NCBI RefSeq assembly: GCF_003058055.1
Contig: NZ_QBTZ01000001.1
Span: 3,490,001-3,554,000 of the forward strand
DNA: 64,000 nucleotides
Reading direction: 5' to 3'
From: Acidovorax sp. 107
GTDB lineage: Bacteria; Pseudomonadota; Gammaproteobacteria; Burkholderiales; Burkholderiaceae_C
Below are positions 1 through 8,358 of this stretch, in pieces. The first letter of the stretch is position 1. Every line of letters begins with the position of its first letter. The position numbers and the translations under genes are program-made. Below the pieces are notes generated by a model that was not told the origin of the DNA, searched no databases, and was given only the letters and a program-made list of their open reading frames with translations.

Positions 1-1
1 G

Positions 2-214
2 CTGTCAGACCAGGCCTCGGTGCTGGCCGATGCGGTACGGGGCAACCGCTTTGATGCCCGCGCCTGCCACCAGCATGTGGTGGAGCACTTTGGCGCCGAG
101 CGCATGGCACGCAACTACCTGCGCATGTACGAACGGGTGCTGGCGGGCGAAACCCTCAACGCCCAGCCGCCCATGATCCAGGGCCCGGCGCGCGAACTGC
201 CCTGGAGGCAGTGA
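2..214 (+). CDS. Glycosyltransferase, C-terminal fragment
   Basis: This is the 3' end of a gene that begins before the window; about 70 codons are visible, read from base 2 to the TGA at 212-214. The tail carries the pattern FDARACHQHV, then AERMARNYLRMYERVL. That resembles the last helices of GT4-type glycosyltransferases, which fold back on the N-terminal Rossmann domain. No nucleotide-sugar binding motif is visible in the fragment, so donor and acceptor cannot be named. The gene is followed directly by a GC-rich repeat (R2). The assignment rests only on the tail pattern and is moderate. Confidence 0.5.
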   Translation: MSDQASVLADAVRGNRFDARACHQHVVEHFGAERMARNYLRMYERVLAGETLNAQPPMIQGPARELPWRQ

Positions 215-216
215 AG

Positions 217-262
217 CCCCCCTGAGTCGCCTGCGGCGCCTTCCCCCAAGGGGAACGCCACC
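217..262 (+). repeat. Dispersed GC-rich repeat R2, copy a (partial)
   Basis: The block CCCCCTGAGTCGCCTGCGG followed by CGCCTTCCCCC starts three bases after the preceding stop codon. It matches the first half of the R2 copies at 20998-21096 and 50790-50879. The second conserved block (GCGGCGGGGCGGCCCTTG) is absent here. Confidence 0.6.
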
Positions 263-364
263 CGTGGCCTGGCAAAGCCAGCTCCACGGTGGCACTTGGT
301 TTCACAGCGCGCCAGTTTTGAGTGCCCTGCTCATATCAGGGAGACTACTACGCGGGTTCTGGGG

Positions 365-422
365 CGTTTTTGGCCGCAAGCGCTAGTTCAATATGCCCCT
401 GCTGCTATAAAAATAGTAGTTA
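365..422 (+). repeat. Dispersed AT-rich repeat R1, copy A
   Basis: The core is CAAGCGCTAGT, three bases, ATATGC, then GCTGCTATAAAAATAG. It ends exactly at the stop codon (420-422) of the leftward nitronate monooxygenase gene. It is one of at least 13 related copies in the window. Confidence 0.65.
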
Positions 423-1538
423 TTGGTGGCCGATAGTGGAGGTGCCACGCGGCGCGGTGGCCTGTTGCCACTCCTGGGCCAGCAACGCCATCAACTGTGC
501 CGCAGGCATGGGTCGCACCTGGGCCACCCCCTGGCCTACCCACAGCGAGAGGCAGTCGGCCTGGCCCGCCTGGGCGGCCGCTCGGCGCAGCGCACCGGTC
601 AGCGCGTTCTGCACGGGGTAGGGCGGCACGGTCGCTTCGTCGGATTGCAGGGCTTGCATCATGCGGTTGACGATGCCGCGCGCCGGCCGGCCCGAGAAGA
701 TGCGGGTGGTGCGCGTGTCGGTGGCCTGGGCGCGTGTCAGGGCCTCGCGGTAAGCGGTGCCAATGGCCGACTCGGGGCAGGTGAGGAATGCCGTGCCCAT
801 CTGCACCGCCTGGGCGCCCAGTGCCAGGGCGCCCGCAATGCCACGCCCGTCCATGATGCCGCCCGCAGCAATCACCGGGATGGACAGCGCCTGCACGCAC
901 TGCGCCACCAGCGGCAGCGTGCCCACCATGCTGGCGGCAAAGTCGGCCAATGACGGCGCCGCCCCGGTGGCGCCGGGCTGCGTGGGGGTGAGGAAGGTGC
1001 CTCGGTGTCCCCCGGCTTCCATGCCAGAGGCGCACACAGCATCCGCGCCCACGGCGGCCCAGGCCTGCGCCTCGGCCAGCGTGGTGGCGGTACCGATCAC
1101 GTAGCTGCCCACGGCCTGCAGCCTGGCCACCTGGGCCGCCGTGAGGATGCCGAAGGTGAAGCTGGCCACCGCGGGGCGTGCGGCCACCAGGGCGTCGAAC
1201 TGCGCGGCAAAGTCCTCGCACCACTGCGCGGGCCGCTCGGGCACCAGGCCGAACTCGGCATAGAACGGCGCCAGGCGGTGCAGCGCAGCTTGCACCGTGG
1301 CATCGTCGGGTGTGGGCGTGGCCTGCACAAACAGGTTCATGCCAAAGGGCCGGTCGGTGCGGCGGCGCACTTCGGCGGCCGCCTCGGCCATGGCGGCGGG
1401 CGAGCGCATGCCGCAGCCCAGCATGCCCAAGCCGCCAGCCTCGGAGACGGCGGCGGCCAGTGCGGGCGTGTCCGACCCGGTCATCGGGCCCTGGATGATG
1501 GGCAACGCAAGGCCCAGGTGGGTGGTGAAGGCGGGCAT
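420..1538 (-). CDS. Nitronate monooxygenase family protein
   Basis: This is a predicted FMN-dependent TIM-barrel enzyme of the 2-nitropropane dioxygenase/nitronate monooxygenase family. Members oxidise alkyl nitronates to carbonyl compounds and nitrite. Seen in the 372 residues: an N-terminal PIIQGPMTGSDTPALAAAVS strand-loop typical of the FMN pocket, a central VIGTATTLAEA segment, and EAGGHRGTF, the family's phosphate-binding signature. Length is normal. The ATG at 1538 has a good AAGGAG ribosome site about 8 bases upstream. The gene is co-directional with the LysR gene 33 bases upstream, so the two may be co-transcribed. Physiological substrate unknown; some members are enoyl-reductase-like. 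Confidence 0.85.
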   Translation of the reverse strand: MPAFTTHLGLALPIIQGPMTGSDTPALAAAVSEAGGLGMLGCGMRSPAAMAEAAAEVRRRTDRPFGMNLFVQATPTPDDATVQAALHRLAPFYAEFGLVPERPAQWCEDFAAQFDALVAARPAVASFTFGILTAAQVARLQAVGSYVIGTATTLAEAQAWAAVGADAVCASGMEAGGHRGTFLTPTQPGATGAAPSLADFAASMVGTLPLVAQCVQALSIPVIAAGGIMDGRGIAGALALGAQAVQMGTAFLTCPESAIGTAYREALTRAQATDTRTTRIFSGRPARGIVNRMMQALQSDEATVPPYPVQNALTGALRRAAAQAGQADCLSLWVGQGVAQVRPMPAAQLMALLAQEWQQATAPRGTSTIGHQ

Positions 1539-1571
1539 GGCGGGCTCCTTGTGCGATCTGTGGGAAAGGGG

Positions 1572-2456
1572 TCAGGTCGATGTAGCGGGACGGGGCGCTT
1601 CGCCTGCGGTCAGCGTGGCGCGCAGCGCGTCCAGCGCGGGCGACTGGTAGCCGCGCCGGTGCACCAGCACCGTGTCGCACGTGGCCAGGGGCACCAGACG
1701 CAGCGCGGGCGGCTCGCGCATGAGGTCGATCACGGCCTGGGGCACCACGCCCGCGCAGCGCCCCGACGCCACGCAGGCCAGGATGGCGTGGTAGGACGCC
1801 AATTCCAGCACCTGGGGCGGCGTGCCGCTCTTTTGCTGCATGAAAGCTTCGCCCATGCGGCGGTAGGTGCAGCCGCCGCCAAAGGCGGCCAGGGTGTCCA
1901 GTTGCAGGTCGGCCGGTGCGGCCACTGGGGGATGGTTGGCGGGCAGCGCCAGCATCAGGGTTTCGGTAAACACGGGCGCGCGCTCCACCGGAGCATCGGC
2001 ATCCACGCCGGGTGGCGGCCAAGCCACCAGTGCGCAGTCGATGGTGTGGGCCAGCACCTGCTCCACCAACTGGCGCGAGGGGGCGGTGGACAGCTCCAGC
2101 ATCAGCCCCGGCCACTGCGCATGCAGCTGCGCCAGCGGCTGGGGCAGGCGCGCTGCGGCCGTGCTTTCCATGGCGCCCAGACGCAGCCGGCCACCGGGCT
2201 CGCCGGGGTGCACGGACTGGCGTGCTTCTTCGGCCAGCGCCAGCAGGCGGTCGGCATAGCCGCGCAGCGATTCGCCCGCAGGCGTGGGCACCATGCGCTT
2301 GCCTTCGCGCTGGAAGAGCGTCGCGCCCAGCTGCTCCTCCAGTTGCTGCACGCGCGTGGTCACGTTGGACTGCACCCGTCCCAGCCGCTCGGCGGCACGG
2401 GTCACGCTGCCTTCCTGCGCTACGGCGCGGAAGATCTCCAGAGCAGTGAGGTCCAT
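1572..2456 (-). CDS. LysR-family transcriptional regulator
   Basis: A 294-residue LysR-type regulator. The first 60 residues form the winged helix-turn-helix (ALEIFRAVAQEGSVTRAAERL), followed by the linker helix and a periplasmic-binding-protein-like effector domain to the C-terminus. Length is standard. It is divergent from the MFS gene at 2511 across a 54-base AT-rich gap that contains an inverted repeat. That is the usual arrangement for autoregulation plus control of the divergent gene. It lies upstream of the nitronate monooxygenase on the same strand and may also control it. The effector is not deducible from sequence. Confidence 0.92.
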   Translation of the reverse strand: MDLTALEIFRAVAQEGSVTRAAERLGRVQSNVTTRVQQLEEQLGATLFQREGKRMVPTPAGESLRGYADRLLALAEEARQSVHPGEPGGRLRLGAMESTAAARLPQPLAQLHAQWPGLMLELSTAPSRQLVEQVLAHTIDCALVAWPPPGVDADAPVERAPVFTETLMLALPANHPPVAAPADLQLDTLAAFGGGCTYRRMGEAFMQQKSGTPPQVLELASYHAILACVASGRCAGVVPQAVIDLMREPPALRLVPLATCDTVLVHRRGYQSPALDALRATLTAGEAPRPATST

Positions 2457-2470
2457 GATTGTTCTCTTTG

Positions 2471-2498
2471 TGAGATGATTTAAAGAAAATATATCTCA
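2471..2498. promoter_or_regulatory. Candidate LysR operator in divergent intergenic region
   Basis: An inverted repeat TGAGAT-N16-ATCTCA lies in a very AT-rich 54-base gap between the divergent LysR and MFS genes, in a region otherwise about 68% GC. LysR proteins commonly bind such interrupted dyads between themselves and a divergent target. No binding evidence exists beyond position and symmetry. Confidence 0.5.
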
Positions 2499-2510
2499 AA
2501 AAAGAATCAT

Positions 2511-3779
2511 ATGCGCAAGCCCGATACCCTGGAATCTCCCACCGCCCCACCCCTGTCCGAACGCCCGCTGGCCGTGGCGCTGGCGGGCATGGCTGCGCTG
2601 GCCGTGGCCATGGGCATCGGGCGGTTTGCCTTCACGCCGCTGCTGCCCATGATGCTGCACGACGGCGTGGTCACGCTGGCGGGCGGCAGCTGGCTGGCCA
2701 CGGCCAACTACCTGGGCTATCTCATCGGAGCGCTGGCCTGCATGGCGCTGCCGTGGGTGGCGCCCCGTGCGCGGCAGCGGTGGCATGCAGCGCGGCTGGC
2801 GCGCTGGGGACTGGCGGCCACGGTGCTGCTCACGCTGGGCATGGCGCTGCCGCTGCCGGGCACCTGGCCCGCACTGCGGTTTGCGGCAGGGGTCGCCAGT
2901 GCGCTGGTGTTCTTGAATGTCTCGGTGTGGTGCATGGTGCGGCTGGTGGCGCTGGGCCAGGCCGCATTGGGCGGCCTGATCTTTTGCGGCCCGGGGCTGG
3001 GCATCGTGCTCACCGGGCTGTCGGCCAGTGCCATGGTGGCGCTGCAGTGGCCTGCCGCAGCGGGCTGGGCGGTGTTCGGGTTGCTGAGTGTGGGGCTGTG
3101 CGCCGCCATCTGGCCCGTGCTGCAGGGGGTGGCCATGCCGGCGTCGGCCGCAGCCGCCGGGCCTGTGGTGGACGGCTCCACCCCCGGCCACGGGTACTGG
3201 GCGCGTACGGGGCTCACGCTGGCCTACGGGCTCGCGGGGCTGGGGTACATCGTCACCGCCACCTTTTTGCCGGTGATTGCGCGCGCGGCGCTGCCTTCCG
3301 GCTCGCCCTGGCCCGACCTGTTCTGGCCGCTGTTTGGTGCCGGGGTGGCGCTGGGCGCAGCGTTGTCCACCCGCACGCCGGCCGCGTGGGACCGGCGCTG
3401 GCTGCTGATGGCGGCCTACGTGGTGCAGGCCGGGGCCATCGCGCTCAGCCTGGTGTGGCCGGGCCCTGCGGGGTTTGCGCTGGGCAGCCTGCTGCTGGGC
3501 TTGCCGTTCACGGCCATCACCTTCTATGCGCTGCAGGAGGCGCGGCGGGTGTGGCCTGCGGCGGGCGACAGTTTTCCCGGTCTGCTCACGGCCGCCTACG
3601 GCATCGGTCAGATCGTGGGCCCGCCCATGGTGGCGTGGATGCTGCACCACGCTGCCACGCAGGGCCAGGGTTTTGTCTACGGGCTGGCCGTGGCGGCCGC
3701 AGCGCTGGGGGTGGGGGCGGTGCTGTTTGCCGCCATGGCCTGGGGCTGGCCCCTGGCGCACCGCTCGGTGGCGCGGTGA
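2511..3779 (+). CDS. YbfB/YjiJ-family MFS transporter
   Basis: A 422-residue integral membrane protein with about 12 hydrophobic segments. The first segment carries GIGRFAFTPLLPMM, the hallmark of the YbfB/YjiJ branch of the major facilitator superfamily (E. coli YbfB and YjiJ, substrates undefined). The gene is divergent from a LysR regulator, which suggests substrate-induced expression of an exporter or importer. The ATG at 2511 directly follows the palindromic operator region, so the 5' leader must be short. Substrate cannot be inferred from sequence. Confidence 0.88.
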   Translation: MRKPDTLESPTAPPLSERPLAVALAGMAALAVAMGIGRFAFTPLLPMMLHDGVVTLAGGSWLATANYLGYLIGALACMALPWVAPRARQRWHAARLARWGLAATVLLTLGMALPLPGTWPALRFAAGVASALVFLNVSVWCMVRLVALGQAALGGLIFCGPGLGIVLTGLSASAMVALQWPAAAGWAVFGLLSVGLCAAIWPVLQGVAMPASAAAAGPVVDGSTPGHGYWARTGLTLAYGLAGLGYIVTATFLPVIARAALPSGSPWPDLFWPLFGAGVALGAALSTRTPAAWDRRWLLMAAYVVQAGAIALSLVWPGPAGFALGSLLLGLPFTAITFYALQEARRVWPAAGDSFPGLLTAAYGIGQIVGPPMVAWMLHHAATQGQGFVYGLAVAAAALGVGAVLFAAMAWGWPLAHRSVAR

Positions 3780-3791
3780 TTCCTGCGTCGA

Positions 3792-5048
3792 TCAGTGCGT
3801 GGACGGTGCCAGCGGCAGCGCCAGCACAAAACACGCGCCGCTATCGCCGTCAGCCCGGTCCTGGCAGTGCACGGTGCCGTTGTGGCGCCCGGCAATCGAC
3901 CGCACCAGCGCCAGCCCCAGGCCCACGCCGCCCGCTCGCTCGCTCGCGCCCGGCAGGCGGTAGAAGGGCTCGAAGATGCGCTCGCGCTGGCTGGGCGGCA
4001 CGCCCGGGCCGTGGTCACACACATGCACCTCGGCGCGGCCCTGGCGGCGGTGCACCACCACCGTGATCTCGCCCGTGCTGTAGCGGCGTGCGTTTTCCAG
4101 CAGGTTGCGGATGGCCCGGCGCAGCAGCTTGGCCACGCCGCGCACCTCCAGCGAATCGGGGCTGGCGCTCACGTCCAGGTCGGCGTCCACGCGCGCACAT
4201 TCCTCGGCAGCCAGGCCAATCAGGTCCACCAGCTCCACGGTACCCACGTCGGCCTCGCGTGCATCCAGGCGGCTGGCCAGCAGGATTTCGTCCACCAGCT
4301 GGTCCAGCTCGGCGATGTTGCGCAGGATCTCTTCGCGGAACGCGGGCGAAGGCTGCTGGCCGCCCATCAGCTCCAGCCCCATGCGGATGCGGGTCAGGGG
4401 CGAGCGCAGCTCGTGCGAGGCATTGGCCAGCAGCGACTTGTGTGACTTGACCAGGGTTTCCACACGCTCGGCCGCTGCGTTGAACTGCCGCGCCAGGTCG
4501 GCGACCTCGTCCTGGCCTTGCTCGGGCACGCGCACCGACAGGTCGCCCTCGCCAAATTTCTTCACGCTGCGCTGCAAGGCCTCCAGCCGCTGCGTGAGGC
4601 GGCGGATGATGGGGTACACGCCCACCGCCACCGCCAGGCCCACGATGCCCAGCAGCCACAGGAAGCCGAAGGGCGGCCGGGTCCAGAAAGCAGCCTCGTC
4701 CTGGCCGGGGCCACCGGGCCGCCCGCCGTTGCGGCCCATGCGGGGCTGGCGGGGGGCCATCTGCAGGGTGAAGATCTGGCCGTTTTCCGCCTCGATGTGG
4801 AATTCCACCACCTCGCCCGGATCGGACGGCTGGCGCGTGGCCATGCCGCGCAGCACCAGGTTGCCCCCAGGGTCGCGCACCGCCATCTCGCGCGAGGGCG
4901 GCACAAACGGTTGGTTGGTCTGGGCCTTTTGCTCCTCGGCCATGCGCCAGGCCCAGCCCACGGTGAGCGTCAGAACGGCCATGCCGCCGACCACGGCGAG
5001 CCAGATGCGCAGATAGAGGCGGCGGGAGAAGGGGTTGGACAGGGACAT
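3792..5048 (-). CDS. Sensor histidine kinase (HAMP, HisKA, HATPase)
   Basis: A 418-residue membrane sensor kinase. Visible in order: transmembrane segment around residues 13-33; a short periplasmic domain rich in Pro, Gly and Arg (to about 120); second membrane segment around 128-148; HAMP; H-box SHELRSPLTRIRM with the phospho-accepting His near residue 212; N-box NLLENARRY; G-boxes DHGPGVP and GVGLGLAL. The layout resembles the CpxA/RstB/BaeS group, but the small sensor domain gives no ligand. It lies 42 bases after the response regulator gene on the same strand, so the two are very likely partners in one operon. Confidence 0.92.
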   Translation of the reverse strand: MSLSNPFSRRLYLRIWLAVVGGMAVLTLTVGWAWRMAEEQKAQTNQPFVPPSREMAVRDPGGNLVLRGMATRQPSDPGEVVEFHIEAENGQIFTLQMAPRQPRMGRNGGRPGGPGQDEAAFWTRPPFGFLWLLGIVGLAVAVGVYPIIRRLTQRLEALQRSVKKFGEGDLSVRVPEQGQDEVADLARQFNAAAERVETLVKSHKSLLANASHELRSPLTRIRMGLELMGGQQPSPAFREEILRNIAELDQLVDEILLASRLDAREADVGTVELVDLIGLAAEECARVDADLDVSASPDSLEVRGVAKLLRRAIRNLLENARRYSTGEITVVVHRRQGRAEVHVCDHGPGVPPSQRERIFEPFYRLPGASERAGGVGLGLALVRSIAGRHNGTVHCQDRADGDSGACFVLALPLAPSTH

Positions 5049-5090
5049 GCGTGGGGCGGCAGCGCAGGCAGCGGGGGCCTGCGTCAGCGA

Positions 5091-5813
5091 TCAATCTTGC
5101 TGCTTGGCAAACACATACCCGACACCACGCACCGTGAGGATGCGGCGCGGATTCTTCGCGTCGGCTTCGATGGCCGCGCGGATGCGGCCCATGTGCACGT
5201 CGATGGAGCGGTCAAACGCCTCCAGCTCGCGGCCGCGCACGGCTTCCATGATCTGGTCGCGGGTGAGCACCCGGCCCGCGCGCTCGGCCAGCGCCACCAG
5301 CAGGTCGAACTGGTACGAGGTGAGGTCCGCCGCCTGCCCGGCCACGGTCACGGTGCGCGCGTCGCGGTCGATCTCCAGCGTGCCAAAGCGCAGCACCTGG
5401 GTGGCGGCTGCGGCGCCTCCGCCATCTGTGCGCCGGCGCAGGATGGCGCGGATGCGGGCCAGCAGCTCGCGGGGCTCAAAAGGCTTGGGCAGGTAGTCGT
5501 CGGCGCCCAGCTCCAGTCCGATGATGCGGTCCATGGGGTCGCCCTTGGCGGTGAGCATGAGCACTGGCACCTGTGCCGCGTTGCCCTGCAGCGAACGGAT
5601 GCGGCGGCACACTTCCAGCCCATCCATGTCGGGCAGCATCAGGTCCAGGATCACCAGATCGGGCAGTGGCCCGGCATCGGGGCCCTGCAGCTGCGCCAGG
5701 CCGCTTTTGCCGTCGGCACGGTGCGTGACCTGCAGGCCCGATTGGCCCAGGTACTCGCCCACCATCTGCGCAAGGCGGGCGTCGTCTTCGATCATCAGCA
5801 GTTGGGAGCTCAT
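5091..5813 (-). CDS. OmpR/PhoB-family response regulator
   Basis: A response regulator with a receiver domain (acidic pair ED at 9-10 plus D11, phospho-acceptor D57 in VILDLMLPDMDG, conserved Lys in PKPF) and a C-terminal winged-helix DNA-binding domain. I chose the ATG at 5813 (MSSQLLMIEDD) because the open frame extends only 13 codons further upstream, without family similarity. It is upstream of, and probably co-transcribed with, the sensor kinase at 3792-5048. The regulon is unknown; nothing nearby marks it as copper-, envelope- or phosphate-specific. Confidence 0.92.
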   Translation of the reverse strand: MSSQLLMIEDDARLAQMVGEYLGQSGLQVTHRADGKSGLAQLQGPDAGPLPDLVILDLMLPDMDGLEVCRRIRSLQGNAAQVPVLMLTAKGDPMDRIIGLELGADDYLPKPFEPRELLARIRAILRRRTDGGGAAAATQVLRFGTLEIDRDARTVTVAGQAADLTSYQFDLLVALAERAGRVLTRDQIMEAVRGRELEAFDRSIDVHMGRIRAAIEADAKNPRRILTVRGVGYVFAKQQD

Positions 5814-5917
5814 GGCGGCAGTGTAGTAGCGAGGCTTTGAAACGGTCTTCATGGTCCGGCCCAGCCGTCTCCCCGTGTTGAAGCCCCCGTAAAGTTCCGG
5901 TAAACCGGGTGGCGAAA

Positions 5918-5971
5918 GGCTTCAATGTTTGCTGCTAATTCAATAGCATTCGAGGCAAATGCATCAGGCGC
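5918..5971 (-). repeat. Dispersed AT-rich repeat R1, copy B (diverged)
   Basis: Read on the minus strand this gives GCATTTGCCT, then GCTATTGAATTAGCAGC, a diverged version of the R1 core. It overlaps the stop codon of the leftward AmpG gene and fills the space to the response regulator. Confidence 0.45.
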
Positions 5972-7358
5972 CTCCGACCTTCTGAATGCGGGATGCCAGC
6001 CACACCAGTACCAGTACCGGCAGCCCCAGCAGCGCCGTGGAGGTGAAGAACTGGGCGTAGCCAAACGCATCCACGTAGTCGCCCGAGAAGCCCGCCACAA
6101 ACTTCGGCAGCAGCAACATCATCGAGCTGAACAGCGCGTACTGCGTGGCCGAATAGCTCACGTTGGTCAGGCTCGACAGGTAGGCGATGAACGCGGCCGA
6201 GGCGATGCCGCTGGCCAGGTTGTCGGCAGACACCACGGCAATCAGCGCCGTCACGTCGTGCCCGTGGCCCGCCAGCCAGGCGAACAGCAGGTTGCTGGCG
6301 GCGCTCAGGATGGCGCCCAGCATCAGGATGCGCATCACGCCAAACCGCATGGACAACACGCCGCCCACGAAGGCGCCTGCCAGCGTCATGATCACGCCGT
6401 AGATCTTGGTCACGGCGGCCACTTCGTCCTTGGTGAAACCCATGTCCACGTAGAACGGGTTGGCCATGATGCCCATCACCACGTCGCTGATGCGGTACAC
6501 GGCAATCAGCGCCAGGATCAGCGCCGCGTGCCAGCCGTAGCGGCGCAGAAAGTCGGCAAATGGAGCCACCAGCGCGCCCTGAATCCACTCGGCAGCGTTC
6601 TTGGCCGGGGGCAGCGCCACCGGCGCGGGCTCGCGCGAGAACAGCACGGTGACCACGCCCACCGCCATCGACGCGGCCATGGCCAGGTACGCGGCCTGCC
6701 AGGCGCCGTTCTGGTACGCGGCAGCACCTTGTGCGATGGCTTGGCCTACAGCGGGCGCGACCTCGGAGCGTGCGGCAATCCACAGCACACCGGCACCAGC
6801 CCAGATCATCGCCAGCCGGTAACCCGTCTGGTACGACGCCGCCAGTGCGGCCTGGTGGTTGGCATCGGCCGATTCGATGCGGAAGGCATCGAGCGCGATG
6901 TCTTGTGTGGCCGATCCAAATGCCACGGCCAGGGCGCACCACACGATGGGCCCCAGGGTCAGGCGCGGGTCGGCCAGGGCCATGCCCACCAGGCCCGCCA
7001 CCACCACCAGTTGCGCAAGCAGCAGCCAGCTGCGCCGCCGCCCCAGCAGCCGTGTGAGCACCGGGATCGGCATGCGGTCCACCAGCGGCGCCCACACCCA
7101 CTTGAAGCCGTAGGCCAGGCCCACCCAGCTCAAGTAGCCGATGGTGCTGCGGTCGATGCCCGCCTCGCGCAGGCGAAAGCTCAGCGTGCCCAGCACCAGC
7201 AGCAGCGGCAGCCCGGCCGAGAAGCCCAGTGTCAGCATGCGCAGGCTGGCAGGCTCCAGGTACACGCGCAGGGTTTGCAGCCAGGGGGTGCGCGGGGGCT
7301 TGTCCGCGGCGGTAGCGGTAGCGAGGCCGGGGGTGGAAGATGTGGAGGTGTCTGACAT
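5964..7358 (-). CDS. ampG: AmpG-like muropeptide MFS permease
   Basis: A 464-residue MFS permease. AmpG imports GlcNAc-anhydro-muropeptides from the periplasm for cell-wall recycling and so influences beta-lactamase induction. Seen: about 12 membrane segments, and AmpG-like signatures FSAGLPLLLVLGTLSFRLRE in the first helix and YLSWVGLAYGFKWVWAPLVD in the second. The conserved TQDIALDAFRIE follows helix 4. The ATG at 7358 (MSDTSTSS) was chosen because the frame upstream codes for no recognisable protein and runs into the divergent peptidase gene. It is the opposite strand of, and divergent from, the M48 gene. Confidence 0.88.
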   Translation of the reverse strand: MSDTSTSSTPGLATATAADKPPRTPWLQTLRVYLEPASLRMLTLGFSAGLPLLLVLGTLSFRLREAGIDRSTIGYLSWVGLAYGFKWVWAPLVDRMPIPVLTRLLGRRRSWLLLAQLVVVAGLVGMALADPRLTLGPIVWCALAVAFGSATQDIALDAFRIESADANHQAALAASYQTGYRLAMIWAGAGVLWIAARSEVAPAVGQAIAQGAAAYQNGAWQAAYLAMAASMAVGVVTVLFSREPAPVALPPAKNAAEWIQGALVAPFADFLRRYGWHAALILALIAVYRISDVVMGIMANPFYVDMGFTKDEVAAVTKIYGVIMTLAGAFVGGVLSMRFGVMRILMLGAILSAASNLLFAWLAGHGHDVTALIAVVSADNLASGIASAAFIAYLSSLTNVSYSATQYALFSSMMLLLPKFVAGFSGDYVDAFGYAQFFTSTALLGLPVLVLVWLASRIQKVGGA

Positions 7359-7488
7359 GGGGGAGCGGGGGTTTTGTCTATCATCGCCGACGCACCCTTG
7401 TAGCCATCCTGCCAGCCTCCATCTGCGCGGCAGGCTCTGGTGTGTTGTGTGCCAGCGCTGCTCATTATTCCTTCTGGGATTGCCTTGT

Positions 7489-8340
7489 ATGTGTCTTTTC
7501 TGCCCCGCTCCCTCCTTCGCGCCGTCGTCACACTGGTCCGCACGCCGCGCGTTCCTGCTGGCGGCGGGTGCCAGCGCGGCTGCGCCGGTACTGGCGCAGG
7601 TGGACGTGGGCTCGTCCTCCAGCCTGCGCAAGCTGGTGCCCGCCGAGACGCTGGAGCAGTCTGCCGCCCAGCAGTACCGCCAGATGCTGGAGCAGGCCCG
7701 CGCAAAGCGCGCGCTGGCACCCGACAACCACCCCCAGCTGCAGCGCCTGCACGCCATCGCCAAGCGGCTGATCCCGTACGCCACGCCCTGGAATGACCGC
7801 GCCCGCCAGTGGCGTTGGGAGGTCAACCTGATCGGCAGCTCGCAGATCAATGCGTTTTGTATGCCCGGCGGCAAGATTGCGTTCTACACCGGCATCCTCG
7901 ACCAGCTCAAGCTCACCGACGACGAGACTGCGATGGTCATGGGCCACGAGATGGCGCATGCTCTGCGTGAACACGCGCGCGAGCGCATCGCCAAGACGCA
8001 GGGCACCAACCTGGCGCTGCGCCTGGGTTCGCAGCTGCTGGGGCTGGGCGACCTGGGACAGGCGGCTGCGGGCCTGGGCGGGCAGTTGCTCACGCTGCAG
8101 TTCAGCCGCTCGGACGAAAGCGAGGCCGATCTGGTGGGGCTGGAGCTGGCCGCGCGTGCTGGTTTCCAGCCCTCAGCGGCTGTGAGCCTTTGGCAGAAGA
8201 TGGGCAATGCCAGTGGCAGCAAACAAGGCGGGCTGGCATTTTTGTCCACCCACCCTTCGGGCCCCGCGCGCATCCGCGAACTGGAGCTGAACGTGCCCAA
8301 GGTGCAGGGCCTGTACGAGGCCGCGCGCCGCAACGGTTGA
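7489..8340 (+). CDS. M48-family periplasmic metalloprotease
   Basis: A predicted zinc peptidase of family M48, 283 residues from the only in-frame ATG (7489). The N-terminus has a twin-arginine-like signal (SARRAFLLAAG, then cleavage after VLAQ near residue 37). The zinc site HEMAH lies at residues 153-157. The third ligand Glu is in SDESEADLVG, about 50 residues later. The spacing and short form fit the Oma1/LoiP/YcaL-like periplasmic peptidases, which act in envelope protein quality control. There is no TPR tail. Divergent from ampG, and tail-to-tail (18-base gap) with the diguanylate cyclase. Confidence 0.88.
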   Translation: MCLFCPAPSFAPSSHWSARRAFLLAAGASAAAPVLAQVDVGSSSSLRKLVPAETLEQSAAQQYRQMLEQARAKRALAPDNHPQLQRLHAIAKRLIPYATPWNDRARQWRWEVNLIGSSQINAFCMPGGKIAFYTGILDQLKLTDDETAMVMGHEMAHALREHARERIAKTQGTNLALRLGSQLLGLGDLGQAAAGLGGQLLTLQFSRSDESEADLVGLELAARAGFQPSAAVSLWQKMGNASGSKQGGLAFLSTHPSGPARIRELELNVPKVQGLYEAARRNG

Positions 8341-8358
8341 ACCGCTGAGCCAGCGTAT

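Noticed and set aside
2496..3761. Minus-strand open frame opposite the MFS transporter
   Set aside because: Its composition is Arg/His/Gly-rich without hydrophobic segments or domains, as expected for antisense of a GC-rich membrane protein gene.
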